Positions 50,706 to 59,364 are shown, numbered from the stretch's first letter. The stretch: 64,000 nt of DNA from Pinibacter aurantiacus (GCF_019130065.1 NZ_JAHSPG010000012.1:62001-126000), one strand, 5' to 3'. The notes: generated by a model not told the origin, from the sequence alone. Numbers and translations: made by a program.

Positions 50706-52733
50706 ATGATATTTTTTCAAAGAACCCAAAAGCAAGAGACTATCGCGAAGAAAAAAGATAAAGCAGTTGTTCTTCCCTTGTATACAGGAACGAGTGGTCT
50801 CCAATATGTGGTTGACCTTGTTAAAAATATACGTCCGGGAAACTATCGCAACACAAAAGAAGCGGAGAAAAAATTCAGGGAAGTGCTGGCAAAACTGCGC
50901 GAAGAAAGTGTTGCACTATTTGCCTTACGCAAAGCTTTACTGTCGCAATTTCAAAATACTGATCTCATACCCACACTTACTGAAAGCGGCATTACCAGCT
51001 CACGCGGATTCGTGCAGGAACTGATTAGCAAACTGAAACATAGAATACTTCCACCCCTTCCCCATCCTAAAGACTTTCGTTACGTAATAGAAAGAGTTTT
51101 TTACCTGAAGAACGATCATGTCTGGGTAGAAAATATTGACCAGGATCTTTGGCGACAATTTTTTGAATTGCTGGGCATACAGGTAAACATCACCGACCCC
51201 GATATCATCCGGCAATTGGGAGAATCGTTGCAAATGCTTTCTTACAAAGTTGCCACGCTGGGAATGGAGAAAGAAATAACCGGTCGATTTAGTAATGTGC
51301 AAGACGCCATCCAACCGTTTATCGAACAAAACAGGCTGGTGAATTTGTACATGACGCAAAAAAACAATTTCGACAGCCGGGAAAAAAAATGGTTGTTTGC
51401 CAACATACAGGAAAACCTTTACAACTGCACGCAAAGCCTGCAATGGATAACAGATCAGCGGTTGGAATACGGCACCAGTCTTGCGCAAACATTTGTAACA
51501 GTGCGCATGCAGCAACAAATTGAGCGCATGCATGTAATCATTGATGTGCTGGATACAGATGAACTTTTTGATACAGAAAGATTCATTGAATATTTTAAGA
51601 CAGTCGTAAAAAATGAAAACACAAAAAACAGCCTTCGTGAATTTCTTTCTGTAAACCTTGGGCTGGTGGCTTATCAAATAGCAGAACACAAAGGAAAGAA
51701 GGGGCAAAAATATATCAGCAATAGTCGGGCAGATTTTCGACATCTCTTTAACAGCTCCATGGCTGGCAGTTTCATTATATCATTTGGCGCCATTATAAAG
51801 AACCTGCTTGGTCTTGTTCATTTGCCTTACTTCTGGCAAGGCATGAGCTACGGGACAAACTATGCAACTTGTTTTGTATTAATGGATCAGTCGGATGCCA
51901 CGCTCGCCACCAAACAACCGGCCTACACTGCTTCCGCTGTAGCGAGTTCGCTCGATGTGAAAAAAAGCCAGTCACGCCCAGATCTTCGCAACCTTGCCTT
52001 AACTGTTGCGAAAGTCTCACGCAGCCAGATCGCCTCCTTTGCTGGTAATCTGCTGGTTGTCTTTCCCTTTACCTATTTGCTGGCATGGCTCTTCAATCTC
52101 TCATTTGGTTTTAAAATTGCCGCAGGAGATGCAGCACAAAAGTTACTGGCAGATCAACATCCCTGGCAAAGTATGTCCGTATTATGGGCCTGTGTTACAG
52201 GCTTCTTTCTGTTTTTAAGCGGCATTATTGCGGGCTATGTAGAAAATCATGTAGTGTATGGAAATGTGGCGGAGCGGCTTAAAAATCACCCCATTTTTGT
52301 GAATACCATACCGGCAAAAAGACTTGATAAACTCGCCAATTTTCTTAATAAAAATTCCGGCACGCTGGCAGGAAGCATTTCACTTGGCTTCTTCTTAGGT
52401 TGGGCGGCGCCTCTAGGAAAAATATTCGGCATTCCGTTCGACATCAGGCACATCACCATTTCTGCCGGTAACACGGCCATTGGTTATTATGGCCTCGATC
52501 ATAACGTGCCACTATCTTATTTGCTGACTGTCATTGCAGGTGTTTTACTGATTGGTTTCATCAATTTCCTGGTGAGTTTTTCGCTCGCTTTTTTTGTTGC
52601 CGTGAAATCGCGTGGCATACGGTTGAAAGATTATCCTGAGTTTCTCGGCATTTTGAGACGCTATTTTTTCAGGCACCCGAAGGATTTTTTATTGCCCCCC
52701 AAAAAGACCAGGTCATTGGAGGAATTGTCGTAG
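50706..52733 (+). CDS. Gcr-family ('site-specific recombinase') membrane protein
   Basis: A 675-residue protein of the family named SpecificRecomb/Gcr. The N-terminal half (to about residue 340) is helical and soluble; the C-terminal half has about six hydrophobic segments (for example GSFIISFGAIIKNLLGLVHLP, split: 358-378; LLVVFPFTYLLAWLF; WACVTGFFLFLSGIIAGYV; LLTVIAGVLLIGFINFLVSF). HLPYFWQGMSYGTNYATCFVLMDQSDATLATKQPA (described, not quoted in full) is the best-conserved part. No tyrosine or serine recombinase motif is visible, so the family name is probably misleading. Function unknown. Its TAG stop is supplied by a GTAGAGACGC hairpin. Confidence 0.75.
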   Translation: MIFFQRTQKQETIAKKKDKAVVLPLYTGTSGLQYVVDLVKNIRPGNYRNTKEAEKKFREVLAKLREESVALFALRKALLSQFQNTDLIPTLTESGITSSRGFVQELISKLKHRILPPLPHPKDFRYVIERVFYLKNDHVWVENIDQDLWRQFFELLGIQVNITDPDIIRQLGESLQMLSYKVATLGMEKEITGRFSNVQDAIQPFIEQNRLVNLYMTQKNNFDSREKKWLFANIQENLYNCTQSLQWITDQRLEYGTSLAQTFVTVRMQQQIERMHVIIDVLDTDELFDTERFIEYFKTVVKNENTKNSLREFLSVNLGLVAYQIAEHKGKKGQKYISNSRADFRHLFNSSMAGSFIISFGAIIKNLLGLVHLPYFWQGMSYGTNYATCFVLMDQSDATLATKQPAYTASAVASSLDVKKSQSRPDLRNLALTVAKVSRSQIASFAGNLLVVFPFTYLLAWLFNLSFGFKIAAGDAAQKLLADQHPWQSMSVLWACVTGFFLFLSGIIAGYVENHVVYGNVAERLKNHPIFVNTIPAKRLDKLANFLNKNSGTLAGSISLGFFLGWAAPLGKIFGIPFDIRHITISAGNTAIGYYGLDHNVPLSYLLTVIAGVLLIGFINFLVSFSLAFFVAVKSRGIRLKDYPEFLGILRRYFFRHPKDFLLPPKKTRSLEELS

Positions 52734-52903
52734 AGACGCATGATAATGCGTCTCTGTTAAACCCGTTGTTGTGCGATAAAAACGCATGCGAATACGCATC
52801 CCATTTAAAAAATTCAATGGTAAAAAAACAAAACGCGATGTCCGACCTTTTCATTCGAACATCGCGTTTGTGCAACAGGAGATGCATTTTCATGCGTCTC
52901 TAC
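52733..52903. repeat. GTAGAGACGC palindromes bracketing a terminator
   Basis: AGAGACGCATGATAATGCGTCTCT-type hairpin (about 52732-52755; arms AGAGACGCAT / ATGCGTCTCT) and a distal copy ending CATGCGTCTCTAC (52890-52903), which also pairs with GTAGAGACGCATG at the left end. The Gcr stop lies in the first unit. The nitroreductase terminator is inside. Confidence 0.8.
52821..52869 (-). terminator. Terminator of the nitroreductase gene
   Basis: On the minus strand AAACGCGATGT / ACATCGCGTTT (11-bp stem, 17-base loop) is followed by TGTTTTTTTA, about 42 bases after the stop codon. Confidence 0.85.
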
Positions 52904-52910
52904 GGAGAAA

Positions 52911-53513
52911 TTAAAATTTATTCAACGGACCGCCGTTCCATCTAACCTTATCTTCCAATGGAACCAGTCTTTTGCCGGCAGGTTCAACATCGCTGTAGCC
53001 AAGGTAGATGATCCCCATAACGACATCCTCAGTGTTTAAATGCAGAAATGGTTTGAATGGTTCTTTCAGCGTCATGCCGCCCGTGCTCCAAAACGTAGCA
53101 ATGCCGAGAGCTTCCGCACCGAGCAAAATATTTTGAACAGCACATGCTGTGGCAGCAATTTCTTCCATTACCGGAATTTTTGAAGTTGGCGCACGTTTCA
53201 TTGCAGCAATGATCACATGAGATGCTGCATCACCCATTGTCGCAAACTTATCGTACGTACCCTGCAAAAAGTTTTCTGGCGGCGTTGTTTGTTTCCACAA
53301 TTCTGCATGTTGTTTGCAAAAGCCCTGCACGTCACTTCCGCCATATACAAAAAAGCGCCATGGCTCTGTATTTGCGTGAGTGGGCGCCCAATCTGCCAAT
53401 TCCAACAACTGTACTATTTGTGCATCAGGAATCTTCTTTCCGTTCATCTGTTGTGCCTTCACTGTTCTTCTATCCTTTACCAGCGTTTCCAGCACCGAAA
53501 AATCATTGCTCAT
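52911..53513 (-). CDS. Nitroreductase family protein
   Basis: A 200-residue FMN-dependent oxidoreductase of the nitroreductase fold: VKDRRTVKAQQMNGKKIP near the N-terminus (FMN-phosphate-binding Arg), LLELADWAPTHANTEPWRFFVY (about 34-55), a middle helix region with ACAVQNILLGAEALGIATFW (about 128-147) and GIIYLGYSDVEPAGKR. It uses NAD(P)H to reduce nitro groups, quinones or similar; the physiological substrate is unknown. Monocistronic with a strong terminator. Confidence 0.9.
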   Translation of the reverse strand: MSNDFSVLETLVKDRRTVKAQQMNGKKIPDAQIVQLLELADWAPTHANTEPWRFFVYGGSDVQGFCKQHAELWKQTTPPENFLQGTYDKFATMGDAASHVIIAAMKRAPTSKIPVMEEIAATACAVQNILLGAEALGIATFWSTGGMTLKEPFKPFLHLNTEDVVMGIIYLGYSDVEPAGKRLVPLEDKVRWNGGPLNKF

Positions 53514-53552
53514 GTTTGTTCTTTTTTAACTGGGGCGCAAGGTACGGAGGAA

Positions 53553-53742
53553 TAATTTGAAAATTTGAAGATTTGAAAATGAGGGAGAACGCAGATTTTC
53601 ATGATTATCATGATTGGTCACGATTAGAAATTGATCCCACCCGACACTGATTAATTTCAAATCTCAAATCAAAAGATCACAACCAATCATGAGACTCTGC
53701 GTTCCATTTTCAAATTTTCAAATCCTCAAATTCCCAAATTTA
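53553..53742. repeat. Nested composite inverted repeat
   Basis: Outer AATTTGAAA-type arms (53554-53580 and 53708-53742) enclose an inner pair AACGCAGATTTTCATGAT (53588 onward) and ATCATGAGACTCTGCGTT (53686-53703 region), with TGATT/AATCA pairing further in and AATTTCAAATCTCAAATC at the centre. Same order as 41858-42069. Confidence 0.85.
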
Positions 53743-53848
53743 ATAACCGTCAATCTTACACTAATTTGAAACATTCTTGTTGCACCGGAAAAAATTTTGT
53801 TACTTTCACATTTCCATTGTTTTAGCGACGCCATATAACACAACATTT

Positions 53849-54553
53849 ATGACAGGTTATTCACACCAAAAAAGATTTTTGGTTGCCGTAGATTGTATCA
53901 TTTTCGGATTTGACGGCCAGCAATTGAAATTACTGTTAATTCAAAGAGGGTTCGAGCCGGAAAAAGGCAAATGGAGCCTTATGGGCGGTTTTGTTGAAAA
54001 AGAAGAAAGCTTCGAATTAGCTGCGGGCCGTGTTTTACATAAACTTACAGGTCTTGAAAACGTGTATATGGAACAGCTTTACGCGTTCAGTGACCCTGCC
54101 CGCGATCCCATTGAGAGAACCGCTTCCATCACTTATTTTGCATTGATCGACATCAATCAATATAAACACCAGATCAGTAAGGACTATCACGCTGAATGGT
54201 TCCCCCTGAATAAAATTCCGAAACTCATTTTTGACCACACCGAAATGGTAGAGATGGCAAAGGAAAAGCTTCGTTACAAAGCCGCCCTCCATCCTATCTT
54301 GTTCGAACTGTTGCCTGAAAAATTCACACTGCCGCAATTGCAGGTGCTATATGAGGGCGTTTATGACTCAACTTTCGACAAAAGAAACTTCAGCAGAAAA
54401 GTATTATCTACAGGTTTACTTGTAAAACAAAAAGAAAAAGAGAAAGAAAGCTCCAAGCGTGGCGCCTTTTATTTTAAACTGGATAAAAGAAAATACAAAA
54501 CGAAGTTCGATGCTTTCCTCAACTTCATTCCAAATCCGCATAAGCTGAAGTAA
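53849..54553 (+). CDS. NUDIX-domain transcriptional regulator (NrtR/AraR-like)
   Basis: A 234-residue protein from MTGYSHQKRFLVAVD (the frame is open 24 codons upstream). Residues about 10-145 are a NUDIX domain whose catalytic box is degenerate: GGFVEKEESFELAAGRVLHKLTG lacks the REx2EE glutamates, so hydrolysis is unlikely. Residues about 150-234 (FTLPQLQVLYEGVYD, RNFSRKVL, RGAFYFKLDKRKY) are the winged helix typical of the NrtR family. In Bacteroidota such proteins sense NAD- or sugar-derived ligands and control sugar use; the sodium/sugar symporter downstream is the likely target (inference). Confidence 0.88.
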   Translation: MTGYSHQKRFLVAVDCIIFGFDGQQLKLLLIQRGFEPEKGKWSLMGGFVEKEESFELAAGRVLHKLTGLENVYMEQLYAFSDPARDPIERTASITYFALIDINQYKHQISKDYHAEWFPLNKIPKLIFDHTEMVEMAKEKLRYKAALHPILFELLPEKFTLPQLQVLYEGVYDSTFDKRNFSRKVLSTGLLVKQKEKEKESSKRGAFYFKLDKRKYKTKFDAFLNFIPNPHKLK

Positions 54554-54561
54554 TCCTGAAC

Positions 54562-54875
54562 AATTTGAAATTTGAAGATGATTAGGTGCGACTCGTCATT
54601 GCGAGGCAAACGGAGCATACTGCCAAATATTACGAATGCATAGCGCACGTTCGGAGACAGCCGAAGCAATCTCAAGCACCAAGATCGAGATTGCTTCGGC
54701 CGTCTCCGCTTTTTGAAGTTGCTTTTGTAACGCCGTCATTTACTCTCTGCTGACCTCGCAATGACGTGTGCGCCATTTTCATTTTGAAATGGTTATTCTC
54801 CGAATATCGGGAGTATATTAACAACTTCGTAAGTAACACACAATGCATTTTCAAATTCTCAAATTTTCAAATTAG
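54562..54875. repeat. Composite element: AATTTGAAA arms around a CGTCATTGCGAGG inverted repeat
   Basis: Outer arms: AATTTGAAATTTGAAGATG (54563 onward) and CATTTTCAAATTCTCAAATT (54845-54873). Inside, CGTCATTGCGAGG (54596-54608) pairs with CCTCGCAATGACG (about 54754-54766) and GGAGACAGCCGAAGCAATCTC pairs with GAGATTGCTTCGGCCGTCTCC (each 21 bases; 54653-54673 and 54687-54707). The CGTCATTGCGAGG type of repeat is widespread in bacteria. Confidence 0.85.
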
Positions 54876-54948
54876 CATATTTTTAAAAAATAAATGTCAT
54901 ATTAACACTAATTCCTTATTTTAGTGTCGCGATGTGCCATATAGATGC

Positions 54949-54997
54949 AGCTATTTTGTTTTGAGATATGGTGATCAAACAAAATAGCTTTTTTTTG
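54949..54997 (+). terminator. Strong intrinsic terminator in the symporter upstream region
   Basis: AGCTATTTTGTTT (54949-54961) and AAACAAAATAGCT (54977-54989) are perfect 13-bp complements with a 15-base loop, followed by TTTTTTT. It lies 400 bases after the NUDIX regulator and 315 before the symporter, so it either ends the regulator transcript late or ends a short untranslated transcript. Confidence 0.75.
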
Positions 54998-55026
54998 TTG
55001 CACAATGTTGCATCTTGTTGCACAAC
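54994..55026. promoter_or_regulatory. Direct repeats TTGTTGCACAA, candidate operator
   Basis: TTGTTGCACAA (about 54996-55006) and TTGTTGCACAA (about 55015-55025) flank TGTTGCATC, giving three TGTTGCA cores spaced about 10 bases, one helical turn. It lies between the NUDIX regulator gene and the symporter and is the best candidate for a regulator-binding site here. From 55027 to 55310 I see no further gene or repeat. Confidence 0.45.
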
Positions 55027-55310
55027 TCTTAAAAGAATTGCAGTCATGAAAAAACGCTTGAAACACTTGCTCCGCTTGGCATTTTCCACAAAAATCCGGT
55101 ATAATAGTAAAATTGCGTAAACGTTTGCTCAACTGAATGCTTTTTTTTGAATATTTGCACGACAAACAACAGAATAGAGGGAAAGTTCAATATTGTCAAA
55201 AAAATGCATTGATCGCACTCAATGCAATCGATAAATACTTTACTTTCACTAAATTTTTTTAAATCCTATAAACATTTACTTTAACTAATACAACTAACGT
55301 TTACTCGCTC

Positions 55311-56984
55311 ATGAAGAACAATCTCCACCTAATTGATTATGCAGTATTCGCAATCTACTTTGTAATAGTAGCCTCCTATGGATACTGGATCTACCGCAGA
55401 AAGAAAAAAGCAACCATGAACACAAAGGACTTCTTCCTTGCAGAAGGTTCTTTGACCTGGTGGGCAATTGGCGCTTCTTTGATCGCTTCAAATATCTCTG
55501 CTGAACAATTTATTGGTATGAGTGGATCGGGCTTTAAAATAGGGCTTGCGATCTCTACGTACGAATGGATGGCTGCACTTACACTTGTAATCGTAGCGGT
55601 GTTTTTTATTCCGGTGTATTTGAAGAACAAAATTTTTACAATGCCGCAGTTCCTGAACGAGCGGTATAACAGCACCGTAAGTATGATCATGGCCGTGTTC
55701 TGGTTATTGCTGTACGTGCTTGTAAACCTTACTTCTATCCTTTTCCTTGGTGCCTTGGCGCTCAACAGTATCTCTGGTATCAACCTTACAGTTTGTATGC
55801 TTGTGCTGGCGGTATTCTCAGTGTTCATTACACTTGGCGGTATGAAAGTAATCGGTTATACAGACGTTATACAGGTATTCTTCCTGATCCTTGGTGGTTT
55901 AGTAACAACTTATCTGGCATTGGGTCTTGTTGCTGAGCACTTTGGTTCAAGCGGTGTTATAAATGGTTTTAAAATATTAACACAAAAAGCAGACGAGCAC
56001 TTCCACATGATCGTTAAACGTGACGATCCTAACTATATGGATCTTCCTGGTTTAACTGTATTGTTGGGTGGTATGTGGATCGTTAACCTGAACTACTGGG
56101 GTTGTAACCAGTACATCACTCAACGTGCTTTGGGAGCTGATCTGAAAACTGCACGTGGTGGTATCTTGTTCGCAGCGTTCCTGAAACTGTTGATGCCTAT
56201 CATCGTTGTATTGCCAGGTATCGCGGCTTTCATCTTGCACAGAGAAGGTAACTTCCAAACAGAAATGTTGCAAAACGGCGAATTGAATCCGGACAGAGCA
56301 TATCCGGTATTGCTGGATCTATTGCCTGCTGGTTTGAAAGGTTTGGCATTCGCGGCGCTTGCTGCTGCGGTTGTAGCTTCTCTTGCAGGTAAAGCAAACA
56401 GTATCGCTACCATTTTTACCTTGGATATCTATAAAAAGAAAATCGCCCCTGAAGCAGACGAAAAGAAAATGGTTGTTGTTGGTAGAATCACGGTTGTTGT
56501 TGCGATGATCCTTGCGTTGATCATTGCGCCAATGATGGGCATCGATAAAAAAGGCGGTTTCCAATACATCCAGGAATATACAGGCTTCGTATCTCCGGGT
56601 ATCTTTGCCATGTTCATCCTTGGTTTCTTCTGGAAGAAAACTACTTCTAACGCTGCGTTGTTCGCAACGGTTGGTGGTTTCGTAATGTCATTGATCTTCA
56701 AATTCCTTCCAGGCATTATGGATCTTTCATTCCTTGCTCCTATTGGTTTTGCAAAAGCAAACGACAAGGGCGTTTACGAAATACCTTTCCTTGACAGAAT
56801 GGGTCTTGTATTCGTAATCTGTATAGTGGTAATGTATGTTATAAGCATGATTGAAAGTCGTAAAGGCGCTAAACCTCACGGTTTGGAAGTAGACAAGTCT
56901 ATGTTCAAAACAACTCCGGGTTTTGCAATTGGTTCTTTGATCATTTGCGGTATCCTTGCTGCATTGTACACTATTTTCTGGTAG
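55311..56984 (+). CDS. Sodium/sugar symporter (SSS/SGLT family)
   Basis: A 557-residue membrane protein with about 14 transmembrane helices: LIDYAVFAIYFVIVASYGYWI (TM1), DFFLAEGSLTWWAIGASLIASNISAEQFIGMSGSG (described; residues about 43-77, the SGLT signature), ILFLGALALNSISG, and GLKGLAFAALAAAVVASLAGKANS, the SSS signature near residue 345. It belongs to the vSGLT-like sugar branch and couples Na+ to monosaccharide uptake across the inner membrane. It stands alone, followed by a strong terminator. Regulation by the NUDIX-type protein upstream is likely (inference). Different subfamily from the 6320-8152 symporter. Confidence 0.92.
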   Translation: MKNNLHLIDYAVFAIYFVIVASYGYWIYRRKKKATMNTKDFFLAEGSLTWWAIGASLIASNISAEQFIGMSGSGFKIGLAISTYEWMAALTLVIVAVFFIPVYLKNKIFTMPQFLNERYNSTVSMIMAVFWLLLYVLVNLTSILFLGALALNSISGINLTVCMLVLAVFSVFITLGGMKVIGYTDVIQVFFLILGGLVTTYLALGLVAEHFGSSGVINGFKILTQKADEHFHMIVKRDDPNYMDLPGLTVLLGGMWIVNLNYWGCNQYITQRALGADLKTARGGILFAAFLKLLMPIIVVLPGIAAFILHREGNFQTEMLQNGELNPDRAYPVLLDLLPAGLKGLAFAALAAAVVASLAGKANSIATIFTLDIYKKKIAPEADEKKMVVVGRITVVVAMILALIIAPMMGIDKKGGFQYIQEYTGFVSPGIFAMFILGFFWKKTTSNAALFATVGGFVMSLIFKFLPGIMDLSFLAPIGFAKANDKGVYEIPFLDRMGLVFVICIVVMYVISMIESRKGAKPHGLEVDKSMFKTTPGFAIGSLIICGILAALYTIFW

Positions 56985-57011
56985 TAGAAAGATATTTCTC
57001 GATAAAAAGAA

Positions 57012-57042
57012 AAACTCCGCTGATATAGCGGAGTTTTTTTTT
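57012..57042 (+). terminator. Terminator of the symporter gene
   Basis: AACTCCGCT-GATAT-AGCGGAGTT (9-bp perfect stem) followed by TTTTTTT, about 28 bases after the stop. Confidence 0.93.
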
Positions 57043-57048
57043 GTCGAA

Positions 57049-57171
57049 TTAATAATTAATAATTAACAATTAATAATGCCTTCACGGCAGTTATACTTCT
57101 AAATCCTAAACATAACGCTGTTTGGAATAAGGTCCGATGCCACACACAAAGCATTATTAATTATTAATTGC
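57049..57171. repeat. Intergenic inverted repeat, AATTAATA arms, shared loop edge
   Basis: Left arm 57048-57078 (AATTAATAATTAATAATTA...), right arm 57152-57169 (ATTATTAATTATTAATTG). The loop ends GATGCCACACACAAAGC, sharing ATGCCACACACAA with the AATTTGAAA-armed copy at 26106-26257. The PPK2 stop (57164-57166) is in the right arm. Confidence 0.88.
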
Positions 57172-58090
57172 TCCCATCTCCATTCTCCTCTCCTTCCTTC
57201 ATCAACATATCTTTCGCCTTCATCAAATCCGCTTTTTGTGTTTCGCTTACCGTCGGATACTCAATGTCCAGTTTTTGGAATTCATAATAAATTGCCGCGG
57301 CAATTACTAAGCGGGCAAACCATTTGTCATCTGCAGGAACAACAAACCATGGAGCATGATCTTTTGATGTATTGGCAATCGCATCCTCATATGCCTTGCG
57401 ATAATCTTTCCAGAATCCGCGTTCCTTCAAATCTGCACTGGAAAATTTCCAGTTTTTGGAAGGATTGTCGATGCGTTCAAGGAAACGTTTCTTTTGTTCT
57501 TTTTTGGATAGATGTAAAAAGAATTTTAGAATCACCGTACCATTATCAGCGAGCGTTTTTTCAAAACAATTGATCTGTTCAAAACGTTTGTCCCAAAATG
57601 ATTGATCAATATCCTTTACGCTATTGATATCGGGCAAATTTTCTCCCAGGATATATTCCGGATGCACTCTTGTAACCAGCACATTCTCATAATGTGAACG
57701 ATTGAAAATACCAATCTCCCCTCTCGCCGGCAATGCAATATAATGGCGCCATAAATAATCATGTTCAAGCTCATGACTGGTTGGCGCTTTAAAGCTTGTC
57801 ACCCGAACGCCCTGAGGATTAAGGCCACTCATCACATGTTTAATAGCGCCATCCTTTCCCGCGGCATCCATTGCCTGGAAAATAATCAGCACACTATATT
57901 TGTTATGGGCATACAATTTATCCTGCATCTCCGCCAGTTTTTGTATACCAAACTGAAGCAGTTCAGCTCCTTCTTCTTTTGAAAGATCTTCGTGCTCAAA
58001 ATCCGTTTTGTATTTTTTCAGATTTACTTCTTTCCCCGGTTTCACTCTGCATTCATCTAAATACTCAAGCAATTTGTCTTTAACTTTCAT
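57164..58090 (-). CDS. Polyphosphate kinase 2 family protein
   Basis: A 308-residue PPK2-family phosphotransferase of usual length. IIFQAMDAAGKDGAIKHVMS (about 69-88) has the Walker A GKDG; GEIGIFNRSHYENVLVTRVH (about 121-140) contains the Walker B Asp/Asn-Arg-Ser-His motif; WKFSSADLKERGFWKDYRKAY (about 215-235) forms the lid. PPK2 enzymes transfer phosphate between polyphosphate and nucleotides; the single-domain length and motifs fit classes that phosphorylate NDP or NMP with polyphosphate. Cytoplasmic. Convergent with the symporter gene across a repeat pair. Confidence 0.92.
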   Translation of the reverse strand: MKVKDKLLEYLDECRVKPGKEVNLKKYKTDFEHEDLSKEEGAELLQFGIQKLAEMQDKLYAHNKYSVLIIFQAMDAAGKDGAIKHVMSGLNPQGVRVTSFKAPTSHELEHDYLWRHYIALPARGEIGIFNRSHYENVLVTRVHPEYILGENLPDINSVKDIDQSFWDKRFEQINCFEKTLADNGTVILKFFLHLSKKEQKKRFLERIDNPSKNWKFSSADLKERGFWKDYRKAYEDAIANTSKDHAPWFVVPADDKWFARLVIAAAIYYEFQKLDIEYPTVSETQKADLMKAKDMLMKEGEENGDGSN

Positions 58091-58202
58091 AATAAGGTGG
58101 GTTTAATTTTTTTGAATTTATAACAAGCAATGAGGAGATTTTGGGATCGTATTTGGATTGATGGCTACATAAACTTAATCAAATAACTTTGCAAATGGGA
58201 GC

Positions 58203-58358
58203 CAATTTGAAAATTTGAGGATTTGAAAATTTGAAAATGCTGATGGTGCATCCTCGTGAATTATCAATTGCTCCCGGATATTTGGAGCGTTAATTTGAAA
58301 AATAAAAAGTCGCACAGAAAGAATTTTCAAATTCCCATATTTTCAAATGTTCAAATAA
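58203..58358. repeat. Intergenic inverted repeat, AATTTGAAA arms
   Basis: Left arm 58205-58240 (AATTTGAAAATTTGAGGAT units), right arm 58323-58357 (ATTTTCAAATTCCCATATTT and onward). The right arm, its flank AAAGCAC and parts of the loop (TAATTTG..AAA, TCGCACAG) match the copy at 14137-14289, although the left arm has no CCCATAT counterpart. Confidence 0.88.
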
Positions 58359-58491
58359 AGCACAATTTTGAAATCACTGATAAAAACAATGTTGTGACCT
58401 GGATAGTACCCAAAAGTTAATCCAAATCAATATTTTCTACCTCCCGAAACATATTAGAACATTGCTTGTAAATTAGACCAAATCACCTGCC

Positions 58492-59364
58492 ATGCCTCCT
58501 GCAATATTATACTATGCCATTCCTTTTTTTGTACTTCTCTTGTCCATTGAAGCATGGTTATCGTACAGGGAAAACAAGCATTTCTATGAAACAAAAGACA
58601 CGTTCACAAGCCTGGCTTTAGGCATTGGCAATGTGCTCATGGGCTTTGTTACCAAAGCAATGATCTGGTTCGTATTTTCTTTCATTTATCAATACCGCTT
58701 TTTTACATTGCCCGCAGATACATGGTGGTTCTGGGTGCTGTTGTTTTTTGCAGACGATTTTTCTTACTACTGGTTCCATCGTTGCAGCCACGCTATGGGC
58801 TGGCTTTGGGCCTCACATGTGGTTCATCATTCTTCGGAAAAGTATAACCTGGCTGCGGCTTTAAGACAAACATGGACAGGTAATCTCACAGGAAGTTTTT
58901 TGTTTTGGGCCTGGATGCCATTGGTTGGTTTCGATCCGCTATATGTGTTGTTCATGCAACAAATCAGCCTGATCTACCAGTTTTGGATACATACCGAAAC
59001 GATCCACAAAATGCCAAAATGGTTTGAGTTCATTTTCAATACACCTTCACATCATCGCGTTCATCATGGCAGCGATGTAAAATACCTGGATAGAAATCAT
59101 GCTGGCATCCTCATCATTTGGGATCGCATGTTTGGCACTTTTAAAGCCGAAGAAGAACGTCCTACTTACGGACTAACGAACAATATTAAATCCTTTAATC
59201 CCCTTGTTGTTGCCCTTAAAACATGGGGAAGCCTGTTTACAAAAGCCGCACATGCAGGCTCATTCAAAAATGCGATCAACTACTTTATCCAACCGCCCGG
59301 TTGGAGCCATGATGGAAGTACGAAAACGGCGAAGCAAATGCGGAGTGAGGCAATTAATAATTGA
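58492..59364 (+). CDS. Sterol desaturase / fatty acid hydroxylase family membrane protein
   Basis: A 290-residue integral membrane protein. Hydrophobic segments at about 4-20, 45-68 and 80-98; then the histidine boxes WFHRCSH (HxxxH type, about 100-106), ASHVVHHSSE (about 113-122) and SHHRVHHGSD (about 187-196), which bind a diiron centre in this superfamily. Such enzymes hydroxylate or desaturate lipids, including sterols, carotenoids and fatty acids. Substrate not determinable; no carotenoid genes adjoin. The last codons (AATTAATAATTGA) resemble a repeat unit. Confidence 0.9.
   Translation: MPPAILYYAIPFFVLLLSIEAWLSYRENKHFYETKDTFTSLALGIGNVLMGFVTKAMIWFVFSFIYQYRFFTLPADTWWFWVLLFFADDFSYYWFHRCSHAMGWLWASHVVHHSSEKYNLAAALRQTWTGNLTGSFLFWAWMPLVGFDPLYVLFMQQISLIYQFWIHTETIHKMPKWFEFIFNTPSHHRVHHGSDVKYLDRNHAGILIIWDRMFGTFKAEEERPTYGLTNNIKSFNPLVVALKTWGSLFTKAAHAGSFKNAINYFIQPPGWSHDGSTKTAKQMRSEAINN

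Noticed and set aside
51000-51743. 247-residue open frame antisense to the Gcr-family gene
   Set aside because: Shadow of the sense gene; Cys/Phe/His-rich composition, no promoter, no domain.
50706-52733. Genomic island marked by a recombinase
   Set aside because: The protein carries that family name but shows a membrane architecture, and no attachment sites or island genes surround it.
54908-55165. 85-residue minus-strand frame upstream of the symporter
   Set aside because: It runs through the terminator hairpin and the direct repeats and has no domain; the palindromic DNA explains the open frame.
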